This document shows, piece after piece, positions 1-10,479 of a stretch of DNA of 64,000 bases (positions are counted from its first letter, which is position 1; each line of letters starts with the position of its first letter). Location of the stretch: contig CATNEN010000038.1 in the NCBI GenBank assembly GCA_950097015.1, positions 16,052,001 through 16,116,000 on the forward strand. The letters run 5' to 3'. This stretch comes from Macrostomum hystrix (taxonomy: Eukaryota > Platyhelminthes > Macrostomidae). The position numbers and the translations under genes were made by a program. The notes beneath the pieces were generated by a model. It saw only the letters and a program-made list of their open reading frames with translations. It ran no database searches and was not told where the DNA came from.

Positions 1-878
1 TTGGCTGCAGCTCCTGGTACTGCCACTGCTTGGCCAGTTGTAGTCTGGCGCTCTTCTGGCAGCAGTGTGGCTTCTTCATGCACGACTTCATGCACAGCCA
101 AGGCTTCCACGAGCGCAAGATTGACAACTGGATCGGCCTCGTGTGCGGAACTCTCGGAGTCGGCGTCAACTGCTTCTGGTGGCAGGAGGAGCACTACGTC
201 CACCATGCGCTCACAAACACAGTCGACTATGAGCAGGGCTTCCACGACCCGCAGATGAAGGAGGAGTCTTGGGCCCAGAACGAGAAGCTGTTTCCCTTCT
301 TCACCAGCTGGCTGCAGCGCAAGCTCATTCCGATTCAGCACTGGACATTTCTACCAGCGTGCATCATTCTCGGACGGACGGCCATCATTTCCGGCGCGTT
401 TAAAAGCGAGAAACGTCCGATCATGTGGCTAGCGGTGTTCCTGCACATTGCGTGGCTTAGTGCCCTCCTCTGCCAGCTGCCAACATGGAGTCAGGTGTTT
501 GTCACCTACTCGCTGGCGTCAATGCTCGAAGGCATCTTGCACATCCAGCTGCTGGTCAGTCACTACTGCAAGCCGTTCTTCGAGCGCAAGGAGATCTGCG
601 AAGAGACCAACTGGTACCGGATGCAGGTGCAGTGCAACGTCAACATCAAGAACCCGGTGTGGTTGGACTGGTTCCACGGCGGACTCAACTTTCACATTGA
701 GCATCACCTGTTCCCGCTGATGCCGCGGCACCGCTTTCGGGAGGCCAGTGGTCACGTGAGGGCCGTCTGCGACCGACTCGGCATCGAATACGACGAGTGC
801 TGCTGGACCACCGCGCTGGTGCGCACAATGCAACAGCTGAAGAAGGCTGCTGTTCTGTTTTCTCTGGATCCTAGGTAA
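1..878 (+). CDS. Front-end fatty-acid desaturase, copy 1 (5'-partial at window edge)
   Basis: This is the C-terminal 291 residues of a membrane fatty-acid desaturase; the frame is already open at base 3 and the stop taa is at 876-878. It carries all three histidine boxes of the family (HDFMH, HYVHH, HIEHH), which bind the di-iron centre that inserts a double bond into an acyl chain at the ER membrane. The N-terminal cytochrome b5 part lies outside the window. Bases 1-874 are an exact inverted copy of 2512-3385, so the protein is identical to residues 169-459 of copy 2. Identity stops inside the last arginine codon (agg here, aga in copy 2), and the stop codons differ (taa and tga). The two copies converge tail to tail. 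Acyl specificity cannot be read from sequence. Confidence 0.88.
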   Translation, partial: GCSSWYCHCLASCSLALFWQQCGFFMHDFMHSQGFHERKIDNWIGLVCGTLGVGVNCFWWQEEHYVHHALTNTVDYEQGFHDPQMKEESWAQNEKLFPFFTSWLQRKLIPIQHWTFLPACIILGRTAIISGAFKSEKRPIMWLAVFLHIAWLSALLCQLPTWSQVFVTYSLASMLEGILHIQLLVSHYCKPFFERKEICEETNWYRMQVQCNVNIKNPVWLDWFHGGLNFHIEHHLFPLMPRHRFREASGHVRAVCDRLGIEYDECCWTTALVRTMQQLKKAAVLFSLDPR

Positions 879-2507
879 CAGACTCAACATCTACAGTCGT
901 GACATGTGATATGTTACTTTCTTTCTCCGAATATCGAAAAGAGTATACATGGCTTTTGAGTGCCTGTCTTTGATTAATAGATTATTGAGTATGGAGGCAA
1001 TTGATGTTTTAGGCAATTGAACTCTTGAACTCTTAGGATTCAATCTGAGCTTCAAACGAATCTTAAATTAGTTAAAAGTGCACAAAACGTCGCGGCTTTC
1101 TCAAGCGTCTATGGTAAAAACACTCGCAAGTGAACTGTGGTATCGTTAATCGAAGGTTTCCGTTTGGCATAAAAAATTTGAGCTCCAGAGTTGGGTCAGT
1201 TATTTTTAGTCGGATATACTGCTTAATTGAAGAGCTTTTCGACTTGTTGACAATATTCTGCATAACTTCTATTGCGCCTTTTTACTGCAAATTTCACGGC
1301 GACCATCGTAAAAGCGTTCTTACGTTTTTTTGTAACTTTTGCTCTTTCAAATAATTTTTCTGTGTGTTTTAATTTTACGTTAGTAAAAACCAATACCTTG
1401 AACTCCCGCCTCATTCGTTAAAATGCAATTCCGTTTGGTTGCAAATGAACAATTTTTGTTTCACACTGACAAAGTCTCTATTGTTGTAAGATAGCTGTCA
1501 GTATAGCAGTTACCAGCATGACTTTTTCTCACAGTACTTTAGTTCATCTATCTTTCAGTAGATACAGAATTACATTGCAATTTAGTTTAGGCCTCCCAAT
1601 AATAGTCGCGGCATTGAACTGACTTTCTGATTTGATTACATATTTTATCTTAGTACTATTTTATTTAGACTTCTGTTTTGTCTGTCGGAGCGTTTTTGAA
1701 AACGAGTTTTTTATTCATTTTTTTTTCTTTTGTTTTGACTTTGCCTCAACAGCCTTAAACTCGATAGCTGATCGCTCCAAGATTCAATAATTAAAAAACA
1801 AGTCTTATTAAATATTCTCGGCCCTATTCTAATTTGACTTTTTATTTGATAATTAGATGTTTTGCAATATCGCGGTGTAATAAGTGTGAAAACAGCCTAG
1901 ACAAACCTACTGGAGCGTTGAGAGGTTTGCACTATAACTATTCTCTACCACTCAGTCAATAGTAGCAGCGGTGTAAATTGAGAGAAGTTGAACTTGCTGT
2001 AGGCGCGATGTCGCGCCGTTCCAAGCTGAATTCCCAGAAGAAAAATCACAAAGAGAAATTCAGGCCGGTTTAAATTGAGTAGATTGCTTAGAATATGCGG
2101 CTTCGCTCTATACTTGACCGAGGAAATGAGAGCGGAGTAGATTCGTTGAACCAGACGGCCAAATTACATGCAGCACTTGTCGTGACCAGGTCGTCAGAAA
2201 ATTCATGGATTAAGATTTCAATAAATCATTATTTTCTATTTTGAAAAGTTTCTATTTCAACACTAAACAGTTCTTTTTTGACACAACCTTAGGTTAGGTT
2301 AAAAAGTTATTTTTGTGACAACACTTTGACGGAAAAGGAAACAAACTAGCAATTCATTTTGCATTTCAATTTAGAAAAATTTTAGAACCTCAGTCCGCTA
2401 ATCCTTTAGAAAACGACTATGATTGACTTCTAATCAGAAACTTGCAGTGTGTTAGCGAAAACTTATCTCCTAAAAAGTTGATGAAAAAAACAGTTTCAGA
2501 TGATAGG
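879..2507. other. AT-rich spacer between convergent desaturases
   Basis: No supported gene. It must hold both desaturase 3' ends. A 21-codon ATG frame at 2008-2073 overlaps a short perfect palindrome (ggcgcga/tcgcgcc); neither is persuasive as a functional element. Confidence 0.6.
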
Positions 2508-3887
2508 TCATCTAGGATCCAGAGAAAACAGAACAGCAGCCTTCTTCAGCTGTTGCATTGTGCGCACCAGCGCGGTGGTCCAGCAGCACTCGTCGTATTC
2601 GATGCCGAGTCGGTCGCAGACGGCCCTCACGTGACCACTGGCCTCCCGAAAGCGGTGCCGCGGCATCAGCGGGAACAGGTGATGCTCAATGTGAAAGTTG
2701 AGTCCGCCGTGGAACCAGTCCAACCACACCGGGTTCTTGATGTTGACGTTGCACTGCACCTGCATCCGGTACCAGTTGGTCTCTTCGCAGATCTCCTTGC
2801 GCTCGAAGAACGGCTTGCAGTAGTGACTGACCAGCAGCTGGATGTGCAAGATGCCTTCGAGCATTGACGCCAGCGAGTAGGTGACAAACACCTGACTCCA
2901 TGTTGGCAGCTGGCAGAGGAGGGCACTAAGCCACGCAATGTGCAGGAACACCGCTAGCCACATGATCGGACGTTTCTCGCTTTTAAACGCGCCGGAAATG
3001 ATGGCCGTCCGTCCGAGAATGATGCACGCTGGTAGAAATGTCCAGTGCTGAATCGGAATGAGCTTGCGCTGCAGCCAGCTGGTGAAGAAGGGAAACAGCT
3101 TCTCGTTCTGGGCCCAAGACTCCTCCTTCATCTGCGGGTCGTGGAAGCCCTGCTCATAGTCGACTGTGTTTGTGAGCGCATGGTGGACGTAGTGCTCCTC
3201 CTGCCACCAGAAGCAGTTGACGCCGACTCCGAGAGTTCCGCACACGAGGCCGATCCAGTTGTCAATCTTGCGCTCGTGGAAGCCTTGGCTGTGCATGAAG
3301 TCGTGCATGAAGAAGCCACACTGCTGCCAGAAGAGCGCCAGACTACAACTGGCCAAGCAGTGGCAGTACCAGGAGCTGCAGCCAACGATGAGGAAGACGG
3401 TGAGCGCCAGCATGGAGGCCGCGAATGCCATCTTGCCGGTGTACCACAGGGCGCTGGTCTTGAAGAATCCCTGCTCGATGAAGAACTGATGCAGCTGGGC
3501 GAACGCCTCCGCTGCCGGATCATCGTCGGCCGGTTTGAATGTGGCGACTGGTCGCATGTGCTTGAGCACGTCCTTCTGGTGCAGTCCCTTGAACACCGGG
3601 GTGGCGTCCTTGCCAACGAACTGGGCGATCAAGGGACCGCCAGGGTGCTTCGGGATGAACTTGGCGATGTCGTACCAGCCGCCGTTGATCCCGATGAGCT
3701 GGGCGTTCGGGTGGCACTTCATGTACGAATTGAACGCTTCTGCCCGAGTCGGAAGTTGTGCTGCTGATGCTGCTATTCTGTTCCTACAATTTGCATGGCA
3801 GTGTTCCCTAATTGTGCCACGGTCTCCATCGACTTTCGCTGATTCCTCATTTGGCAGCTGCAGTTCACTGTTCGTCGGTTCTGTCAT
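2508..3887 (-). CDS. Cytochrome b5-fused front-end fatty-acid desaturase, copy 2 (complete)
   Basis: Single-exon 459-residue protein. Residues about 50-118 form a cytochrome b5 domain with the haem motif HPGG (81-84) and a second histidine at 103. The rest is a desaturase with histidine boxes HDFMH (195-199), HYVHH (232-236) and HIEHH (399-403), separated by hydrophobic membrane segments. The b5 domain fused at the N-terminus defines the front-end (delta-4/5/6/8) class, which takes electrons from NADH-b5 reductase and desaturates acyl chains towards the carboxyl end. Most members have glutamine as the first residue of box 3; this one has histidine. The ATG at 3887 is the first in frame and gives a normal family length. 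A Tc1-type transposon begins 33 bp upstream, so the original promoter is displaced or the element supplies 5' leader. Substrate unknown. Confidence 0.92.
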   Translation of the reverse strand: MTEPTNSELQLPNEESAKVDGDRGTIREHCHANCRNRIAASAAQLPTRAEAFNSYMKCHPNAQLIGINGGWYDIAKFIPKHPGGPLIAQFVGKDATPVFKGLHQKDVLKHMRPVATFKPADDDPAAEAFAQLHQFFIEQGFFKTSALWYTGKMAFAASMLALTVFLIVGCSSWYCHCLASCSLALFWQQCGFFMHDFMHSQGFHERKIDNWIGLVCGTLGVGVNCFWWQEEHYVHHALTNTVDYEQGFHDPQMKEESWAQNEKLFPFFTSWLQRKLIPIQHWTFLPACIILGRTAIISGAFKSEKRPIMWLAVFLHIAWLSALLCQLPTWSQVFVTYSLASMLEGILHIQLLVSHYCKPFFERKEICEETNWYRMQVQCNVNIKNPVWLDWFHGGLNFHIEHHLFPLMPRHRFREASGHVRAVCDRLGIEYDECCWTTALVRTMQQLKKAAVLFSLDPR

Positions 3888-3920
3888 TTGGCATCTTGGA
3901 CTCCTACTGCAACCGTTTTA

Positions 3921-5249
3921 CACTCAGCAACATTGAAAAGTGTAATACTCTCGCGCAAGTTGTATATTTAGAGTTTCAAAACTGGTTTTTGTCGCCAGAC
4001 TTGTGCCATAGACGATTGATGATTTCGTCAACACGCACTTGGGCCATAGACGCCAGACAAGTCGAAGGAAACATTCGCATGTAGCAGACAGCAGTCAGCT
4101 TACAGGAGTCTATGATCCACGTTCGCAACCAAACGGAATGGTTCGCCAAATGACCGACCTGGAACGAGCGCGCGCCGTTGGCATGCTGGACGCTGGGGTG
4201 TCCATCCGAGCTATTACTCGCCAAATTGGGCGGTCTCGCACAGCAATCCGCAAACTGCAGATCAAGTGCAGAGAAACTGGCAGCGTGGCGCTAGCCGGCC
4301 GGCGGCTCAATTTGCGCAGTACAACTAGGAGGGCGGACCGGCGATTGCTGCGAATGTCGAATGGAAGCCCCACATTGCCAGCCACCCTGCTACGGCTGAT
4401 GTGGGCTGAAAGAAGCAGGCGAGGGGATTTCTGAGCGCCCAAACCATCCGACGACAATAGCGGGAGTTGGGGCTGTGATCCCGTAAGATGCGCAAACGGC
4501 CACGCCTGACCCCAACCCATGTGGCCAGCCGGCAACAATGGGCAATGCAAAGGGTCCAGTGGAGGCAGCAGCAGTGGCGGCGAGTGATTTTCGCGGATGA
4601 GAGCCGCTTTCGATTGTTCCATGCCGACGGCCGCATTCGAGTGTGGCGCCAGCCACACCAGGAGATGCTGCCGCAGCACGTGCAAAACTCAGAGAGCTGC
4701 AGCTTCTATTCACGTGTGGGCAGGCATCACAATGCACGCAAAGACGGAGCTTGTGTTCCTGGATGCGACTGTGACTGCCGAGTCGTATTTGCCAATTTTT
4801 TTGCCAAGCCAACCTTCTACAGACGCTGCTGCCCTTCATTGATGCTTCATGTGGTGGCGTGGGGAACAGCGTCCTCCAAGACGACAACGCCCCACCGCAT
4901 CGCGCAGCCGTTGTGGTGCATCTGATGGACTGACTACTTCGGAATCACTGTCTACCGGGAATCACTGTCTACTGCATGGCAACAGCTACCGCAAGATTTT
5001 CTGCGACGCCTGGTTGTGGGTATGCCCGGAGAGTGTGCGCTCTGCTGCACGCACGTGGCTGCTGTACGCGTTACTGACCCTGTTCTGGGCCAGTTGGCAC
5101 CAGATGCTCGCGTACTTTCTTTGCTGTTCGTTTGCTTCGTTCGAATCCGGATTTTATATCTGTCTATGGCTAAAACCACAAATATCTCCACCTACCAAAA
5201 CGTTGACCCATCGTGCGCTAGGGTGGAAACTTTTCAATATTGCTGAGTG
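3921..5249 (+). mobile_element. Degenerate Tc1-like transposon (1.33 kb, TA target site)
   Basis: Ends match as inverted repeats: the left starts cactcagcaacattgaaaag and the right, read in reverse complement, cactcagcaatattgaaaag. Each end is flanked by TA (3919-3920 and 5250-5251), the Tc1/mariner target duplication. Similarity between the ends continues patchily inward and includes a gccatagac word on both sides. The interior encodes a broken transposase. The left end lies 33 bp from the desaturase start codon at 3887. Confidence 0.8.
4138..4940 (+). pseudogene. Tc1-type transposase pseudogene
   Basis: The first frame (ATG 4138, stop 4432-4434) encodes a helix-turn-helix start of Tc1 type, with the pattern LDAGVSIRAITRQIGRSRTA. 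The catalytic part continues in other frames: FADESRFRLFHADG with the first aspartate around 4590-4625, then a second-aspartate block reading QDDNAPPHRAAVV around 4876-4920. Frames change at least twice and stops intervene, so this copy cannot make a working transposase. Tc1 transposases are normally about 340 residues with a DD34E triad; I could not find a convincing final glutamate. Confidence 0.75.
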
Positions 5250-5401
5250 TATATCTGGTGCAAATATTGCTTTTTGCAGACCATTTGATCCTTCGAGCAT
5301 TTAATTTAATCCACAGTGGCAAAATCAAAGCGTTTCAGGCCGATTTTCAAGTTGTCTATGGCCAAAAGTATGACCATAGAGCAATCGATTTGATCCTAAA
5401 G

Positions 5402-5666
5402 CTATATTGTACCATGACTACGTGGCTATCGGGCGGGCTGATATTCGATTATTGCCATAGACGATGTCATTTTGGCCCGAAAAGTTGGGCCGATAATGGA
5501 TTATTTTTGTGTATTTTAACGTATAGCCACATACTATAAGCCACATAGTCTATGGTACAATCACAGTATTACCCAGGCTTTGCGGGCGATAATGAGAAAT
5601 CCCTCGGGCGCCTTCGGCGTCCTCTGTCTTTCCCATTATCGCCCTGAAAGCCTGGGTAATAATATA
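5402..5666. repeat. 265-bp direct repeat, left copy (two adjacent MITEs)
   Basis: Nearly identical to 7303-7567 in the same orientation, with only a few differences (for example cgtcctctgtc against cgccctctggc). It consists of two fold-back elements. 5407-5560 has ends ttgtaccatgactacgtggc and its near reverse complement. 5569-5659 has arms starting ttacccaggctttgcgggcg, flanked by TA on both sides. Confidence 0.85.
5569..5659. mobile_element. 91-bp palindromic MITE with TA duplication
   Basis: Arms of about 30 bp (ttacccaggctttgcgggcg and onward, against its reverse complement) surround a short GC-rich centre. TA lies at 5567-5568 and 5660-5661. It has no coding capacity. The same element recurs inside the right-hand repeat at about 7470-7560. 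Confidence 0.75.
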
Positions 5667-5671
5667 CGATA

Positions 5672-7302
5672 CCTTTTCAACTTCGAATTCGTCAAAAGTG
5701 AGTTCGAATTCGTCAGCCTATATAAAACTATAGAGCGCTTAAGGGAATGAGAAGGGGTGTCTATGGTAATTTTTTTCGAGAAAGTGACTTCGAATTCGTC
5801 AAAGTAAGTGAAATTCGTCAGTGCAAAAGCAGCCTGATCAGAAAGTGTCTTCGCTTCGTCTATGGCAAGAAAGCAAAGTGCCCAGTGTAAATTTAAGCGA
5901 GAAAGTGAGTGAAATTCGTCAATGTAAAATAAGTCAGCAATCTTTCATTACTCATTTCCTGCTCTTATTGTTGTCAGAGATGCCATATATGAGAATTTCG
6001 TCTGTGGATCGCTCTAGACTCGTGCGATGTTTTCAACAGGGACGAGACTGGAGACTTCTCGCAGTTGAACTGGACATCAAGAGGACGACTGCCAATGACA
6101 TTATCAGAAGATATGTAGATGAAGATAGGATTGAACTTAACGCGCGTGGAGGTGTGGTGAGACCAAAGTTCACTGAGGAGATGCTCGAGGCATTGACGAG
6201 GTACGTGGAAGAGAAGCCGACTGTAACGCTAAAAGAAATGCACAGCAAAAGCTTGTGGCAGACTTTCCTGCTGCTCCTGTCGTGACAACGCAGGCCATTA
6301 GTCGTCGGCTTGACGGGACTTTGTGCATTACATTGAAAGATGTTCGGCGGGTTCACGGAGATTGGAATAGTGACGTGACAAAAGAAGCTAGATTTCTACA
6401 CATGACCTGGATGCTAGAAACTGGACTGTTTGTAAGGAATTTAATCTACGTAGATGAGTGTGGGTGCAACCTATGGACGGCACGAACTAAAGGATGGGCG
6501 GATTTTGGCAACCGCGCAGTAATGATTGCGAATTCGCAGCGTGGGCAAAATCTGACGGTAGCACTTGCTGTTTGCCCACAGTTGGGCCTGGTCCACCACC
6601 GCATCTTTGTTGGTCGCTTTACAGCAGAGAGGTTTCGTGAGTTTATGATTGAAGTCGGGACCCTTGTTGATGACGAGTTCACGGTACTTGCTGACAACGC
6701 CAGGGCACATGGAGTCGTGAATTTTGGGCGCCCTGACCAAAGGCTTCAGTTTCTTCCACCTTACTCGCCTTTCTTGAACGCCACTGAAATGGCAATTTCT
6801 TGCATGAAGGCGGCACTGAAACGGCGCATGACCGACCCTGAAGTTGTCTTTGAAGTGCATGATCGTCAGGCGGCTGTAGCAGCAGGTGAGACACTTCAGA
6901 ACCGGCGTCTTCGCATTTTGAGTCGAGAAGTGGAAGCTGCGATGGTTGCGATCACGGAGGAGAAATGCCGACAATGGCACGAATTCACACTTCGGTACGG
7001 ACCGCGGTGTCTGGCACATGGAGAAATTTTGGACTGACTACAGCGTGTTAACCTGTTCAAGCGACTTTAAAGCGTGATTTTGTGCGTCTGTTTTCCTGTT
7101 TTGTTTGTTTAGTTGCTGTTTTACTTCACGATTGACAATATATACTGGTTGCACTGACGAATTTCACTTACTTTGACGAATTCGAAGTCACTTTCTCGAA
7201 AGAAATTACCATAGACACCCTTCTCATTCCCTTGAGCGCTCTATAGTTTTATATAGGCTGACGAATTCGAAGTCACTTTTGACGAATCCGAAGTTGAAAA
7301 GG
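5672..7302 (+). mobile_element. Tc1/mariner (IS630-like) transposon with ~157-bp terminal inverted repeats
   Basis: The terminal repeats 5672-5825 and about 7150-7302 match as inverted copies with few changes. Both are flanked by TA (5670-5671 and 7303-7304). Each repeat holds several copies of the word cgaattcgtca, as in elements with transposase-binding direct repeats inside their ends, and a TATA-like tatataaaa (5719-5727 on the left). Length is 1,631 bp. The near identity of the ends suggests recent activity. The single transposase gene carries one frame break. Confidence 0.9.
5979..7037 (+). pseudogene. IS630/mariner-type transposase with one frameshift
   Basis: The ATG at 5979 starts an N-terminal helix-turn-helix (RSRLVRCFQQGRDWRLLAVE followed by a second helix pair). 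The frame shifts near 6247-6252, at an AAAA run, into the frame ending at 7037. The second frame carries the DDE_3-type catalytic core: first aspartate in LIYVDECGCNLW, second in VLADNARAHG, and glutamate in PPYSPFLNATEM. There are 30 residues between the second aspartate and the glutamate, shorter than the 34 of Tc1. All three catalytic residues are present. A one-base indel is the only clear lesion, so this copy is a recently dead or misread transposase. Confidence 0.82.
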
Positions 7303-7567
7303 TATATTGTACCATGACTACGTGGCTATCGGGCGGGCTGATATTCGATTATTGCCATAGACGATGTCATTTTGGCCCGAAAAGTTGGGCCGATAATGGA
7401 TTATTTTTGTGTATTTTAACGTATAGCCACATACTATAAGCCACATAGTCTATGGTACAATCACAGTATTACCCAGGCTTTGCGGGCGATAATGAGAAAT
7501 CCCTCGGGCGCCTTCGGCGCCCTCTGGCTTTCCCATTATCGCCCTGAAAGCCTGGGTAATAATATAC
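7303..7567. repeat. 265-bp direct repeat, right copy
   Basis: Second copy of the composite MITE block at 5402-5666, in the same orientation, starting at the TA that closes the transposon. Together the two give the locus an LTR-like outline, but the contents are MITEs, not retroviral ends. Confidence 0.85.
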
Positions 7568-9750
7568 TATTATAAAAAAATTATTACTGACTATGTGCGA
7601 CTTTTCAGCTCATTTATAGTGCATTCTAATTTCAGTGACAGGGCAAAATGTCTGTTGGTCGCAGAAAATTTGACCTCAGAATTGCAAGTTTTGCCAGACT
7701 TACGCATTATGATATTAATGATTCATAATAGGGACAACATTAACGACGAGTTAATCGTCTGTTTTTGAAAAAAAGTAACTAGTTTTAAAATAAGTAAAAA
7801 AGAAAAAAGACTGAATATATTTGCATACCAATCCTGTGAATTTTCAAGTTCTAGAAAATTCAGAATCACATCAATTTACTGCATATATAATTTCATGAGT
7901 ATATTATTACAGCGATGAAAAAACGACGAAAAATGATTGAATTTTGTGTTGGCACAAGTTTTAGCACAGTTCATAACGACTACAGTTGGTCAACTCAAAA
8001 CAAAGAGAAATTCTAAAAAAACAATATAAACATTACATTTTTTAACTTAAACTAACATCTAGTTATATTTAATTATTCACAGACAATTTTTTTATTCAGC
8101 AAATAATAATGATTAATGAGTCAAGTTTTTTTAATTTCACATGGATTACACGAATCAATACTCTAGAGTGTGCCGTGGGAAAAAAGTTACGAAATTTAAG
8201 AAACTTGAGTACGGGATCGCAGATTTCTGACGAATTCTGATTGGACGCCGGTTAAACAAACAGCGAAATCTAATTGGCCAGCTAGGCAATTGATGTGCCG
8301 CTATTTTTAAATAGTCAGGCATGTGACTATTGGCTATTGGCCAATCAAATCCGTGCAAAGAAAAAAATACTTCAATGAGATAGCAGCAAGTCTTTCTATC
8401 GCTCAAATTCATCAACTTTTTCATTTAAACAAATATGGAATTCGCATAGAAAAAAACATATATGCTAAATACTCGGCGTAACGTTTCGTCGAGATAAAAA
8501 TGGCACGTAACCCAGCCGGGACAGGTGTACTGCAGCCAGTGCTGTGTACAGCTGTTCAGTCCATGGACTGGAGCGTAGGGCGGTGAAAGCCTCTTTTTCT
8601 TCAATAAAAAAGCTGCCTAGCTTTTGGCTAAGCAATAGCAAATTACACTTTGGTCTTTAGGGCTGGGACTCGGGTTAAAAAACATCTCGATAGTCATCTT
8701 TAGCACTACTACTGAATCTTGAAATGTAAACGCCTATTGTACGAATCGTTGTTTTAATGACAAAGAAGTTAAATTATGATATGCATATGTACAACATCCT
8801 ACTAGAAGTAATATGCACTGCTAAAACTACTATTGATTAAGCAGGCCTTAGCTTTCAAAGCTGACTATAAAAATAACACGTTGAAATCGAATGTATAGTA
8901 AAAACATATTTGTAAAAACAGCAAATAATTGATGCATAAATATCGGTTCTGTTCCACAAATATTGGTCCAATAAATACATATAGCAGAAAAAAATATCGC
9001 GAGTATAGTATTTTGTAAACTAAAAAATGGTAAACATATAAAAGATAAGACAGTTTCTATGAAATAAAACACCAAAAAAAGAATTTACATTGGAAGATCA
9101 ACGGAAGGAGAGAAAAGGGTTACAGACAATGGAAGTATTTTCTCATAAAAGATAAGAGTTATACAGTTCGCATCTAGACTCGATATACTCGTAGTAGCAC
9201 ACAGACTTGCTATATCAGGCTGTGCCACACACTTGTAACATGCGCAATATATAGTTAGTTAGTTAGTTAGAAAAAAGAAATAAGAATATAAAAAGTTGAA
9301 TTAACCCAATTTGGCAAGTAAAGTGTCCATAATTCCTAATTCCTAATTCCGAATCATATTTAGCGCCGCAATTTGTTGGGTAGCAATTTCTTTAGAAAAT
9401 TATAAAATGCTATATTGTGCGCAATTTAATATCGTATCTGTATCTAGATAACTGCAATGTATCAAATTATAGAATCGCAGGGTACAGATAAAGAATATCA
9501 ATTTTAATTAGAATAATCAAAATCGAGAATAGAAGAATAGAAGGGCAGGACAGGGGTGAAGATGAGGGATAAACGTGTGAGAACGAAGAATCGAAAGGGT
9601 GAGAATGAATCGGTTAAAAGTTTGCTTCAGCTAGTTGGCTTATTTAGTTTGTTTACGCAATCAGTTAAAAAAACACTATTTATAATATATAAGCAAAGAA
9701 TTGATGCTTGCTGAACTACAAAGATAATTAGGAAATTAGAGCATTATTCC
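7568..9750. other. AT-rich intergenic region
   Basis: No gene supported. Open frames at 8155-8424 and 8848-9075 (minus) have no recognisable domain and the base composition of the surrounding non-coding DNA. A SINE-1 fragment lies at about 8505-8600. Confidence 0.6.
8505..8600 (-). mobile_element. SINE-1 fragment
   Basis: Shares the core gctgttcagtccatggactg with the SINE-1 copies at 24.7, 41.8 and 61.6 kb. The tRNA-like head is not recognisable here. Confidence 0.5.
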
Positions 9751-10479
9751 TTAGTCGTGAAGGGAATTGTACACCCGATTCAATGCCATCAGAACATCGT
9801 CAGCGCTTGGTCGCTGCTGCGGCTGCATCTGCCAGGTGCTCCGCATGCAGTCGTAGACGGCATCCGGACAGTCTTTTGGCTTCGGCAGCCTGTAACCGGC
9901 TTCAATCTCGCCGACGACATCCTTGACGGCGATGCCGGGATAGGGCAGCCGGCCGAACGAGTACAGTTCCCATAGGAACACGCCCAGAGACCAGATGTCC
10001 GAGGCGAAGCTAAACTCGCCATCCAGAATGGCCTCCGGGGCGGTCCATTTCACGGGCAGCCGGCCGGTTCGCTCGCAGTGGCCCTGCAGCCGGCTCATGT
10101 TGAAGTCGCCGAGTTTGCCGATGCCTGGCTCGCCGGTGATGAAGACGTTCCGGCAGGCGATGTCACGATGGAGCAGCTTACGAACCTGAAGGTACTGGAC
10201 AGCGCTGGCTATGTTGATGGCCAGACAGAGTTGATCGCGCGATTGTAACTGGGTCGGACTGCGGGTTCTCAACCAGTTGAGCAGAGAACCGCCCGGGCAG
10301 TACTCGGTGAGCAGGTACAGGCAGCTGGCTGATGGGTCGTTGATTAGCCCGATGAGGCGTGACAGATTCGGGTGAATGCCGGCAATGGTCATGGCCGAGG
10401 CTTCGTGTAGGCCGAGCATAGAGGACCGGCTTAGTTGTTTTATCACTTTGGCAGCCACTTGGGAGCCATTTAGGGAGGC
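9751..10479 (-). CDS. csk: CSK-type kinase, last exon (catalytic domain)
   Basis: Acceptor tttgtag ends at 10480; the coding part runs to TAA at 9751-9753. It contains VAAK, HRDIACRN, DFN, APE and the whole C-lobe. Confidence 0.9.
   Translation of the reverse strand, partial: ASLNGSQVAAKVIKQLSRSSMLGLHEASAMTIAGIHPNLSRLIGLINDPSASCLYLLTEYCPGGSLLNWLRTRSPTQLQSRDQLCLAINIASAVQYLQVRKLLHRDIACRNVFITGEPGIGKLGDFNMSRLQGHCERTGRLPVKWTAPEAILDGEFSFASDIWSLGVFLWELYSFGRLPYPGIAVKDVVGEIEAGYRLPKPKDCPDAVYDCMRSTWQMQPQQRPSADDVLMALNRVYNSLHD

Larger units (their letters stand above)
1..3385. repeat. Inverted duplication: 874-bp identical arms, 1.6-kb spacer
   Basis: Bases 1-874 equal the reverse complement of 2512-3385; every reading frame I compared is the same in both arms. 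The inner edge of identity falls in the penultimate codon of both desaturase copies. The true outer edge is not visible because the left arm begins before the window. The spacer 875-2511 shows no matching arms. Confidence 0.9.

Noticed and set aside
2008-2073. 21-codon basic ORF (MSRRSKLNSQKKNHKEKFRP)
   Set aside because: Too short to judge, no conserved match recognised, no transcript evidence.
5402-7567. LTR retrotransposon, from the 265-bp direct repeats at both ends
   Set aside because: The repeats are MITEs with TA duplications, and the interior is a complete TA-inserting transposon with its own terminal repeats; no gag/pol or primer-binding site.
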